From Solicoccozyma terricola (taxonomy: Eukaryota > Basidiomycota > Tremellomycetes > Filobasidiales > Piskurozymaceae): DNA of 64,000 nt. The stretch covers positions 70,900-134,899 of the forward strand of contig BCLD01000020.1 of the NCBI GenBank assembly GCA_001600875.1, written 5' to 3'. A model generated the notes under the pieces. It was given only the letters and a program-made list of their open reading frames with translations, made no database searches and had not been told where the DNA came from. The translations under genes were made by a program, and so were the position numbers. Below, one piece after another: positions 53,194 to 63,038 of the stretch. Positions within the stretch are counted from its first letter, which is position 1. Every line of letters begins with the position of its first letter.

Positions 53194-55356
53194 ATGCCAC
53201 CACCCGTTCGTTCTCGGAAAGCTGTTGATTTGTTGTGGAGTGATATTTGGGTGCTGATTACTTGTGTGTGGGCGATTCCTTTGTGAGTGAAGAAAGTCTG
53301 CCTTAAGAAAAGATATGAAAGAAAGATTGGTTTGTCCTTGGAAGGGAAAGAGCCGTTGTTTAGCAACTAGACCAATTGTATCCTGTTTTAGTGACCTCTT
53401 TCCTTGGTTTGGGTATCGTACATGCCTTTAGCATCGTCCCATTCCCATTCTTCACGTTTCAGAATTTAGCAGAAGTCCAATTTCCAAGCATCCGGGTCGC
53501 TCTGGCCTTATTTGAACAGGTGGTATTGGCTGTTGCCAGGTGAGTTTCGACTCCTTTGAAATACTTCGTGGCTCCTCTGCTTCCTCTTCTGAGGTCGTTG
53601 GCTCATATTCGTCTTCAACTGCAAAACAAACTTAGTGTGCTCTCAATCATCATCACCGTCTTCTTCCTCTTCACATGGGGTCCAGGGGCCATCATCTCCG
53701 TTGTCTGTTTCGCAATCTTCTTTTGGTTGGCCTTAGTTCGTCAAGGCAGCAGAAGTTTTGTGGAAAGGCCGGATCTGCAGATGCCGAACGAAGAGTGGGT
53801 GAGTAAGTGTGAGGGAAGAGTGAAACAATGGGTGTTCGCCAAACAATCGGTGTTCGAAATTTGGTGCTGATATTCTTCTTGTTCTTGTTTTACTGTTGTC
53901 GCTCTGCTGATCCTGCCTGATTCGTCCAAAAAGTTCTTCGTTAACGGCATTTGTACGTGACAGGTACCCTTTATGCTGAGGATCATTTCAGGAATGCGCT
54001 GACCCAAGCGCTTCTACCGTACTAGGTACCGGTAAATTCTGGGCAGAAAGGAATGCCGTACTATTGAGGTGAGTTTGCAAGGTTCCTATCGACTTGAACG
54101 AGAACATTTTATTCCATCCAGGTCTAATCTTTCAATTCTCTTCATCCGTTCTTCCTCTTCACGTCGCAGCCAAATATTCCGAAGACCTATCAACGTAGTT
54201 CATAATCGAACTCTCGGGATCCTTTTCGATTTGATCGAATGTGTCATTCAACGAGATTTCGGATATGCAAGTCTCGGCTAAGCTTTCTGAGAATCGTATT
54301 CCAAACGACTGATGGCGAAAAGATCTCGTGTTTCCATTGCACCAACACATATTTCGATCGAATATAGGCTACTCAAGATGCAGCTCCTCAATTGTATTTG
54401 CAAATGGAAAGAGCGTTGTCAACTCCTGGCGTGTGAGTAGCATCCTTCGGTACTGGATATTGGCGGTTGATGTACTGGAGGGTACTGCTTATACCAATTG
54501 AGATGGATCTCGGCTATATAGCCGGGTAGTTCTTATCGCACATTCTCAAGTGAGTTTCAGTCTCCTCGTATTCTGACCTTCACGGAGTCCAGCCGACGGG
54601 AAATTTTGGTTGACTTGCACTCACCTGTTCATTGCCTGCCACCACTAGGGAGGAATTATTGCTTCCCTCGTCCTCGATTGGCTGTTGGCGGATCTGCCTC
54701 AAGTGAGTCTCTTGGCCTGTGTTAATGACTCAGAGTCGTCATTGCTGAACTCTTTCCCTCCGCTTTGATTGTGATTTCAGGCGAACCTTCGCAACGTGAG
54801 AGAATTTCTCATTTCAAACTCTCCTTGATTCGCTCTCGATTGACAATGGACTATTTAAACCTCAACAATGGTTTTGAAACAGCTTGAGGTGAATCATCCC
54901 ATCCATTCACATTGTTTTAATTACAGCCAAATTCGACGACTGACCATGTTGCTCTTCGTATTCAGATCTACACCTTTGCCAATGCTGCCAACAATTTCAA
55001 CAACCCGTTGACTATCGCTAATAAAAACGTCGGTGAGTTGTCTTTGAACAAATGCCTTTCTCGACCCGCACCGGCTAAGTACTTCATTTCCAAATCAACC
55101 TTGCGATGCCAAAAGTCCCTCACATCGAGCATTTTGCGAATTATTACGATTTTGTCTCACAGATTGGAGTCCTTCATTTTCAACCTCTTCCTGATAACAA
55201 TTTTTATGGAACTGGTGGGTGCGATTGATTTAGTCGCTTGGTCTGTGAAGCCTGAGGTTTATCAAAGGCTGATTCCTTTTGGGTTCTGAATACTCAGTGT
55301 ATCTTCGAGGAAAAAACGCCGGTCACTTATTGAACCAAGTGGGTTCCATCTTCTAG
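53194..55356 (+). CDS. Fungal alpha/beta-hydrolase-like protein with micro-exons
   Basis: Exon 1 starts MPPPVRSRKAVDLLWSDIWV; early exons encode several hydrophobic helices (LSIIITVFFLFTWGPGAIIS, VVCFAIFFWLALVRQG). The soluble domain follows as NEEWFFVNGI, CTGKFWAERNAVLLR, FRRPINVVHNRTLGILFDLI, ECVIQRDFGYA, APQLYLQMERALSTPGV, VLIAHSQ, GGIIASLVLDWLLADLPQ, ANLRN, LE, IYTFANAANNFNNPL, HIEHFANYYDFVSQIGVLHF and YLRGKNAGHLLNQ. This fits a conserved fungal family whose hallmark is HSQGG (nucleophile Ser) and YTFGNAANHFNNP. Two exons are tiny: 15 nt (54781-54795) and 6 nt (54883-54888). The borders of the TM exons around 53390-53540 could not be settled, and the final stop at 55354-55356 is the best reading. 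Likely membrane-anchored hydrolase of unknown substrate. Confidence 0.75.
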
Positions 55357-56667
55357 AGTACTGGTTCTACCAAGCTTACATTTATCCCGTTCTCATTCCC
55401 GTTCCATGGTTCCTGCTCCTTCTACTCAGCATTACCTCCTCCCAAATTTCAATCCTGCATTTTGGCCTAATAAAGCTGATGGGACGCCATCAAGGTTGTC
55501 TTTGTATCGAAATGGTCAGGTTCCCTTTCCCGGATTCGTTGGTTAAGAGGCATTGATTGAGGATCGATGGACATGTGGTTTTCTCTCGTGAAGGTCCTGG
55601 TAGCCCTAAGGACTGTTCCCCTAATCCTGATTCCGATTGCGGTTCAGCGCTGCATGCTGATCGAACATTTCTCTTGGAGCTTCCGAGCCAGCCCAAGGTG
55701 CCTTTGAGATGCAGTGTGAATCGATCGTTTCCATCCAAACACGTGTTTGCGTCCTGTTACCCAAGATCAGCTGATGCTCAGTAGAACTTTGCACAAACAC
55801 ACAGTTCGGTGGCGGTGGCGGTGGCAAACAGGAACAGATTTTCGATCCTCTTCCGAGACAGAAACTTCGGGCAAATTCCAAGGTGATGTCTGGTTCCACC
55901 TGCAGAGCACTTGACTCCGTCATGACAAACCAGACCCCACAACCATCACAAATCGTCGACAAGAGCTACCGTTACCGACGGCTTTTTAGTAGGGTGCAGA
56001 TACCGGACGGCGACAGGGGCTTCGCTGGTAGCAAGGGACTGGTACTTGCAGAGCCATTTGCTAGGTATAATACTGTTTATGACCTTGCTCTGACCTCAGG
56101 AACCCGGCGAATAAAGGTATTGTCACGCTCAGGTGACCCTTCAGCTGGTCTTCGCAAGTCTCCCACCGGTCACTTGGCACCCGCCGCCTGGGGCAGTACA
56201 GAGATTGAGAATTTTCGATCTGTCTGTGCGGATGCAGTCACCCGCCCCCGTAGGGACATTTCCCAACGCGCTGGAAACGGAAGCGGACAACCCAGTACGG
56301 AAGCAGTCGGACCAAAAGCCCTGATGACACTGGAACACGCCAGAAGAGTAGATCCTGAATGGATGATGCTGTTTCGAAGCAAGGAAGCAACTTGGATTCC
56401 AGCGGCTAGGATTTTCGAGTAACGGTTTAATATATGTGTCTGCACTTCCGACACTCTTCAGTTTCGGAGTCATGCGGCTACACCTTTACACTCCCTGCAT
56501 GCTCTCCGGCACCTGGCCTGGTACGAACGCATCCGCTTCAGCAACTACATTCAATGACGACGATCACTCGGCCCCAAGGGCAGTTTTGCACTGTTTGGAT
56601 ATGAATAACAGCGGTATCCATTTCCTTGATCACATCTCAACTTGGCGACATCTGACTTTTGATCACA
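55357..56667. other. Unassigned stretch with a 179-codon frame and repeat D
   Basis: A plus-strand frame at 55883-56422 (MMSGSTCRALDSVMTNQTPQ...) is open for 179 codons but has no motif and overlaps a repeat (55800-55960) shared with 62225-62335, so I do not call a gene. Confidence 0.35.
55800..55960 (-). repeat. Dispersed repeat D, copy 1 (inverted to 62225)
   Basis: The minus-strand reading contains GGTCTGGTTTGTCATGACGG, TTTCTGTCTCGGAAGAG and CCTGTTTGCCACCGCCACC. The plus strand at 62225-62335 has GAGTCTGGTTTGACATGACG, CTTCTGTCTTGGAAGAG and CCTGTTCACCACCGCCACTC in the same order and spacing. Confidence 0.55.
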
Positions 56668-57587
56668 ATGTCAGGAGGAGGCAAACTATCTCCCGGTCTC
56701 CTTGTGAATTCAACACAGCCATATGCCGTTGTCAAAGATGGCTGGGTCCCTCTCGAGGAGCTGTCATTCCCGACAGAAGTGGACCGTCTCCTCAACACGG
56801 CTCGAGGCATCCACAAGCCCTTTTGGCCGATTTTCTCCAAAATGATGATTGCTCTTGACGTTGTCATAAGCCTCTCCATCATCATTTTAGGAGCATTCAC
56901 GGTAGCCTTTTCGAACGGACGTCCAGGCATTATCAGAGGATTGTCCATTACATCGACGATCCTCGGCGGGTCAGCAGCTCTGCTCAAGGGCACGGTGAGT
57001 CCACAAAATAAAAATAAAAAATAAAAAAATTGTCATTGACCGATAAGCATCCAGGGTCTTCCCAACTCCGCTTACCGTTGTGAGCGCTCTCTCAAACGCT
57101 TTATAGGCAAAGTGGAGATGTTGCAAGTGACATGCAAGCTCTGTGCGTTGCCACAAACACCTGCTGGATCATTCCTTCGGCCTAGCATGGCAGCAATGCA
57201 AGAAAGACCGCCTTCATGTGAGACATTAGTCGCGCATCAGGATCACGAGAAGGCGTGGGGAACACTCAAGATCGAGTGGGAGGCTTTGTTGGACCGGATT
57301 CAGAGTGTCGGCACGCAGGCGTTTTCAGCGTGGGTCCCCAAGCGTTGTTGTCGACGTTACTCCGCTAAAGCACTGCCTCACCTTTCAGTTTTGGAGGTCC
57401 CTCAGAAGCTACAAAGGCCGCAGAGCAACAACGTGAAGAAGCTCAATCTCAACAGCACTTCCTTCATGGGATAATCGCAGATTTACCCCCTGATATTCAA
57501 GAGAAGATATATAGGGAGAACCCAACGCTCGATAACAGGGCATCACCCTCGGCGGCTGGTTCAGGACAGCGAAGCCCTGTTGTATGA
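56668..57587 (+). CDS. Fungal SLATT-domain two-TM protein
   Basis: Three exons (56668-56994, 57055-57329, 57389-57587) give 266 codons in frame. Two adjacent hydrophobic helices lie at about residues 60-81 (IALDVVISLSIIILGAFTVA) and 90-107. They are followed by the ALLKGTGLPNS turn and a charged helix, matching fungal SLATT proteins, where ...TSTILGxxNTxxAGxLAxLKGxGLP is the hallmark. The C-terminus is coiled-coil-like (EATKAAEQQREEAQSQQ) with a disordered Ser-rich end. In bacteria SLATT proteins are predicted membrane (pore) effectors of nucleotide-signal conflict systems; the fungal family has no proven role. The section between residues 130 and 170 is less typical and could contain an unrecognised intron. 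Confidence 0.7.
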
Positions 57588-57768
57588 TCCTTGTGGGCAG
57601 GTAATTGTTATGAATATATGTGCTCCTCCTTCATTACAACGACGATCTCCAGCTCGCTTAACCTCGACTTGGATAGACGCAAGGAGCGGCGTCGAACCAT
57701 AAAAGAAGTCGGACTCTTCTGCCCAGGTCAACAATGGCTTTCGACCTATGTACAATATAATGCATTTT
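57588..57768. other. 3' flank of SLATT gene
   Basis: No gene seen. Confidence 0.4.
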
Positions 57769-57939
57769 TGTTGAGTGGCAACCCTTAGTGGCAAATCTCC
57801 TAGAACATTCCAGAGATTACTCAGGGTCTTGATGCAGAATCTCCAGAAGGTTCACTCCCTCCAGCTCAAATATATATATAGTAGATGAACCTGTAGACTA
57901 GACAGCACCACTCTCTCGTCACACGCATTCTTTCCAACA
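57769..57939 (+). repeat. Putative copia LTR (family E)
   Basis: Runs from TGTTGAGTGGCAACCC to CTTTCCAACA, the TG...CA form of an LTR, with a TATATATATAG box inside and copia-derived coding debris shortly downstream. No second copy or target duplication is visible, so borders are provisional. Confidence 0.4.
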
Positions 57940-58067
57940 TTTACGTACGTTTGAGTTCTACCAGGGAAGAGTAGCTCAACACCTGCCGCATCGTGATGAT
58001 CAGCGAGGGATGCTGAGCTGCGCATCCGAAGACAGAGCACTCGTGTCGATGCCCGTGAACCCTAACC

Positions 58068-58259
58068 CTACAAGGATCTCAGATCGATTGCTCTCAACAC
58101 TTCCGTGAGCCTGATGGTTGCCAAGGCATCCCTGACTTGTGCTTGTTCCTCTGGACTGTCAAGTTGATGTGTTGCCAGTATGTAGTCCCATATTTGCTGG
58201 CCCGAGTTCATGTCCAGAATGTCGATAACAATCCCATCAGAGACCATTGTCCGGATCAC
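58068..58259 (-). pseudogene. Copia Gag fragment, inverted
   Basis: The minus-strand frame reads IDILDMNSGQQIWDYILATH followed by QLDSPEEQAQVRDALATIRL. This is the UBN2/gag-type helical region of Ty1/copia polyproteins (xxAxxxWxxLxxxY...L..L..I.L). It is opposite in orientation to the protease-integrase fragment that starts about 110 bp away. Confidence 0.6.
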
Positions 58260-58364
58260 TCCCTGGACTTTCTCTTCTCGCTTCTGCCATTACAGGCGAT
58301 GACAGAAATGGAAGCTGTGGCTTTAGCTCCAACTGCACCTCCAACCATGATTAAAACCGACAGA

Positions 58365-59088
58365 AGTTGAGTGGATTATCGACAGTGGTGCGACCCATCA
58401 CATGACACCATTGCGACAAGCATTGACCGACATGTCATCACCCAGCAAAGCAATCGCTTTCTCTACTGCATCAAAGATATCAATGATTGCAAGGGAGAAA
58501 GGAGAGATGAAAGTGAAGATGGCTTCCGGATGCATGCTGACAATCATGGACGTTCACTATGTCCCTGAATTGCGAGTCAATCTTCTATCTCCAAGCAGGA
58601 TGATGTGACATGGATGGAAGGTCAATATAACCGAAACAGGAGGCTCTTTATCCCGCAAGAAAGAGCGAATCTCATTACAGAGACAGGGCGATCTCTGGAC
58701 GATCCCTCTTGGCAAGAATCAAGCAACAGCAATGCTAGCTGGACACCTAGCCAAATCAAGAACACCTTTGGAGGCTGAACATCAACCATTAGGTCAAATC
58801 GGGCGATCGAAATTGCTTCACCTTGCAAAAGAAGGAATGCTATCAATAATCAGTAAAACAGCGGAGTCTGATCGCTTCAGGATCACGGCTTGTAATGTCT
58901 GTCAGCAACAGAAGATGCCAAGATACCCGAAGAGTGGCAACAGCCCTCGAGCAAAGAGGAATGGCGAACTTATTCATGCCGATATCGCTGGACCTTTCAC
59001 CACATCTGTCAGGTGCCAAATCTTCAGGGCTACGAGGAATCTACGAAGAATCGGTGGCCGGAGATGTGATCTGGCAAGTGGCGGATGA
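58365..59088 (+). pseudogene. Copia protease-GAG-pre-integrase-integrase relic
   Basis: Begins with the aspartic-protease motif WIIDSGATHHMT (active Asp), then MDVHYVPELRVNLLSPS, an in-frame TGA at 58606-58608, HGWKVNITETGG, QIGRSKLLHLAKEGML, the zinc-type ACNVCQQQKMPR segment and ELIHADIAGPFTT of the integrase core. After about 59012 the reading frame is lost and repeat C begins. RT and RNase H are absent. Confidence 0.85.
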
Positions 59089-59097
59089 TCGGGCCTC

Positions 59098-59228
59098 TCG
59101 CAGTTGGATTCAGATCTAGCACTAAGTCGAGCGAAGAGATGGAGACAGCGGGGAATGTTCGGGCTGGAGGAGGAGTCGGTGCCCAGAGAATGAAGAGATG
59201 AAGAGCGAGATGTGTGTGTGTGGGGGGG

Positions 59229-59279
<51 letters not shown>

Positions 59280-59388
59280 GATGACCGAAGAGGGTAGCTA
59301 ATCCTAGGGCCGATCGATGAGGTGTGGAGATGCACAGACGATGTATACTCCGAAGACTTGGTCTAATACAAGGTGAGGAAAAAGGGAA
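59098..59388. repeat. Dispersed repeat C, copy 3, with GT microsatellite
   Basis: Contains GGATTCAGATCTAGC, GAGGGTAGCTAATCCT, GCCGATCGATG, TGTATACTCCGAAGACTTGG and TCTAATACAAGGTGAGG, paralleling copies at 25565 and 26128. A (GT)n array with a G run before it occupies 59222-59278. Confidence 0.6.
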
Positions 59389-59393
59389 AAGAC

Positions 59394-59837
59394 TGTTACG
59401 ATCCTGCCAATGCAGTACCGCAACACAACCGTACCAACCATACCAACCATACCAACCATACCAACCATACCAACCGTACCAACCATACCAACCATACCAA
59501 CCGCACCAACCGCACCAACCGCACCAACCGCATAACTTCTATGACTCAACACCCCCCTCAGAAATACATATATAAAGCAGAAGAAACCACTCCCCTTCAT
59601 TGTACTTTTCTCTTCACCAAAAGATATCATAAGTTACTAGCCAATCAAGCTCAGCCTTCACTGAGCTCCTATCCACCTAGTCCTTCACCTTGGTCAAGTG
59701 ATTCTTTGCTGCAACTCTGTGAAGTTGGCAACCGGACTAGGCCCCATCAACATCCATTCCGCAATTACTCTCGACCGCTTCCTGTGTGCTTGCACACCCG
59801 TACCTTCACACCTCTCCGTTAAGGTCCGGTCGTAACA
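59394..59837 (+). repeat. Solo LTR (family A) with perfect 5-bp TSD
   Basis: A 444-bp element from TGTTACGATCCTGCC to GGTCCGGTCGTAACA, whose ends form the inverted octamers TGTTACGA/TCGTAACA. Target duplications AAGAC lie at 59389-59393 and 59838-59842. It carries a minisatellite of about eleven CATACCAAC-type 9-mers (59425-59530) and a TATATAAAGC box at 59568. The inverse copy is at 19106-19531. The element sits between repeat C and the 3' end of the DUF2235 gene. Confidence 0.9.
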
Positions 59838-59903
59838 AAGACCGTCGACCGACGGGTAGAGGCTCCCGCTATATACACAGGGGATATCTCGCTGGGCGAG
59901 ATG

Positions 59904-62034
59904 TCAAAGAGAGGAAAAAAAAGAGAAAAAGAGCGCTGAAGAACCGGTCCGGAGAGATACGAAGTCCGGCGAGCGATGATGGCTGACCAATCGGCGTCGA
60001 GACCTTCTTGGGGCGGTGTTCCAGGCGTGGAGGTCGGCGAATCCATCAGGGGTGACGTCGGCGAGAGGATAGATGGGGATTCGTCGTTGGGGAATCGTCG
60101 TCTTAACTGATATGAGGGCTCCGGGGATTCGTAGCCCGGAGCACCGCGGATGGGGAATCGGTTGGCGAGATCCGCAGATCGGGGAGGATTCGGGCCTGAG
60201 ATGGGTCGTATCCTTACACAGGATCTCCGAGACCCTATATACAAAGAGTGTGAATGGGTGACGGGGCCACAGGCTGTTGCGTGGTTGCTTCTTGAGATCC
60301 CCATTGACTTGTCTGCTTGACGTGCCCGCGATCTCATCTTGGACGTCGTACCAGGCGGCCTGATGAACAATTTCGTGTAGCAGTGAGGGAGGTATATGAT
60401 TTGTCACGGCTTGGATAATCTCCGGGGTCAGATTGGTATCCGGAGATAGTCTTGGATTGCCAAAAAAAAGTTTGACTGGGGCCGGAACAAGGTTTTGAAC
60501 CTGCGGTACTTCCATGAGGGCACGCTCCATGCAGACACCCACAGCACCTAGACGTAATCCGCAAGCCTCTGCTTCCCGAAGCATCCAACGAAATGGAACA
60601 TTGGATAGAGACGGCCCGTGATTTGCATCATTTCCGCCGCCGACGTCGGAGTGGCAGCCTACGAACCAGACCTCTTTGTTCCTAGAAACTTTGGCAGTAC
60701 CGTTGGCAGAGTGTCCGCATTGATCACCACCATCTTGTGGTGACCTCGGTTCTCCCATGCGGCGGTATTCTGGAAGAAACTTCACTCGACGCTCATCCAG
60801 AGCCAGGGCTTGGCGGAAAAACTCCACCATCCGTACTTTGGTTGCAAAAGGAAGTCCTGAAGACAGATACATCACAACCTGAGTCAGCAGCAGGCGTATA
60901 TGGAGACAAGGAAACTTGAGCGGATCCAGTGACTTACCTGGGGCGCTGACACCGCCGAGACTAGATACCGTGTCCCTTAGAGGTTTGAAGAGTCTGAGAT
61001 TGTAATTCCGAACCCTTGCACGGAAGGGGATCGCTACTTACCACACACCAATGAAATGCACCTCAACCGATTTGCTGATCCCAAATATCCTTTTATAGTC
61101 GGCTGCAGTTCTTCTTCGGAAAATTTTAGGAGATTTGTAGTCGTAAGCCCTGTGAAAAATAATAGGTATTGAACACCTATCCTTGGAACCCTCAGCCCTT
61201 GACCATTCAATCCATGGCACTTACTTCGAAATTTGATTATGATTGCCCGGTGGCAACAATCCGACCTATAAGACGAAACTGCACCACCAGAACGGAATAA
61301 CTCTTATTTTGTTTCTGGGCTTCTCTTACCTTCTCAATCATCCCTGCTAGTACTCGAGCGGCGTAGGCCCCACGGGAAAACCCAAAGAGGTAGATTCTAT
61401 CCCCAGACCTGAAGGAAATATATCCCAGCGGGAGGTCAGCAATGTCTGCTGTGCTTTAAGAGGAACCAGCAACATACATATGATAGTCCATCAGCCACCG
61501 GTATGCGCCCTTGACATGCTCGCCGAAGTGCCTGTATCCCAACAGACAGGCAAATGAGTAAGCAATTAGATACTACAAAGCAGGGTTAATCAACAGATAT
61601 CCTTCAACATACCGCGCAAACATCTTGTCCGTCAATTTTGCGGTTTGTCGTCTTAGTGAGGGGCAGCTATTTGCTGCCTCTGGTAGGTAAGTGCCCATGC
61701 CTGAGTCATAGTAAGCCAACTGCGTTGATTCGGATATTTCTAGAACACTGAACAGCTTGATGACGTTGGTGTTCTTGTGCTTGTCTGAGAATTCGTTAGC
61801 CGTACCATCCAGGCATACAACAAGGTTCCGCCATGGCCGTGGCGGAAGAGTCCCTGCTGCGAGAGGAGGCGTCTGTGGCGACCGTATTTCTGTTGAGCTC
61901 GATCCAATGGCTTCTTCAATCATACCTCTTTGACTGCTATCAGTTACTAGCTCTTGCATGACGAAGGATGCACTTTGCCAGATTCGGGGGAAAGGAGGTA
62001 AAGGAGAGGGAGAAGCGGACGCATCAAGTGACAT
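59904..62034 (-). CDS. DUF2235-domain hydrolase (Tle1-like)
   Basis: Minus-strand exons cover the whole DUF2235 (T6SS phospholipase-like) domain. RNLVVCLDGTANEF with NTNVIKLFSVLE and YYDSGMGTY comes first; then FARHFGEHVKGAYRWLMDYH; SGDRIYLFGFSRGAYAARVL (GxSxG nucleophile); GLLPPGNHNQIS; SKSVEVHFIGVW; DTVSSLGGVSAPG; QALALDERRVKFLPE; and EVWFVGCHSDVGGGNDANHG with SLSNVPFRWMLREAEACGL. The first exons splice in phase (ends at about 61611, 61481, 61320). The C-terminal 120 residues become Arg/Ser/Pro-rich and look unlike the family, so the true 3' end may lie earlier. The start is taken at MSLDASASPSPLPPFPRI; an upstream in-frame ATG exists at 62103. Fungal DUF2235 proteins are probable intracellular lipases or esterases with unknown substrates. 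Confidence 0.85.
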
Positions 62035-63038
62035 TGGTCTATATAGCATCGAGTGTATAATGGTCGACCGACGAACCGTAAGAAGGCAAATTGCCAATTG
62101 CACTGCCGGATCCGTTCACCAAGCTTGAGCATCTGACCTACACTCAAAGGGTGATAGCCTATCGGATGTGTCTCCCTTCTCGGGGAATATGTGTTCGGTA
62201 ACGATGTATACTGTGGACCAAAGTTGTTGTGTGGAGTCTGGTTTGACATGACGGAGGAAGCTTCTGTCTTGGAAGAGTATAGGAATAGCTTGAAAAGGAA
62301 AGCCTGTGCCTGTGCCTGTTCACCACCGCCACTCAGATGGCTGACTTCAAGTGATTATGTAGCCACTTCCCGCTCTCATTCACCTTTGCTTTGCAGGCAG
62401 GGGCAGGCTGCTCTCCGACTGGAGTAAGCGGAAAGCTAGCAGCGGCGGAACAATGGTCCAGCATCCTTTTTCCGTGAATCGGAGCATAACGACGAATAGG
62501 CTGGCAGAAAGGTGAATTCTAATATAGCATAACCCTTTAATATAGCATAACCCTAGTCTCTGACCGCCTGATCTGCTCATTTGCAGTTTGTGAGATGGCA
62601 GATCTGTAATACAACTGTAACTCGTACGGGATAACTGACATTTATTCTCACGGATCCTTTCGTGTTCCTGCGGCTTTTCAGCCGCATTCGCGTTTCGGAT
62701 AGATCAAATTCAAAAAGCTCCAAAAGAAGGTGGTTGATTCCTGTAAACGATGGGAGCATCCGATGGGAAGTACCGACTTCTCTGCTCGCTGTTCCCATGA
62801 TCTTGCGAAAGAAGCGAGACGCTTCCGGTGGCGGATTCGAAATACCGCTTGCCTTACCCTTCTCGTCGAGGTACAAATAGCGGGCAGTTCGAACAAGGGG
62901 AATGTGATTCGCCCTCACTGATATCACAAATCGTCATATCCCCGACAGTCGAACGTCAAAAACCTCGCCCTATAAACCGTTTCTCCATCTCATCAAGTTC
63001 TCACCACTCTTAACAACATCACCGCTCCAAAGACAGAT
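62035..63038. other. Divergent intergenic region with repeat D
   Basis: Lies between the DUF2235 start and the haem peroxidase start. Holds repeat D (62225-62335) and a short tandem duplication of TAATATAGCATAACCCT at 62520-62554. A 116-codon minus frame (62927-62577) and plus frames over it show no family signal. Confidence 0.45.
62225..62335 (+). repeat. Dispersed repeat D, copy 2
   Basis: Matches the minus strand of 55800-55960 in three ordered blocks. It lies about 190 bp upstream of the DUF2235 start codon on the opposite strand. Confidence 0.5.

Noticed and set aside
55883..56422. 179-codon plus-strand frame
   Set aside because: Overlaps dispersed repeat D at its start and has no recognisable motif, so it is not called as a gene.
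58058..58072. AACCCTAACCCT telomere-like word
   Set aside because: Only two units; not an internal telomere array.
59373..59822. 149-codon frame with NHT repeats
   Set aside because: It is the LTR minisatellite read as protein.
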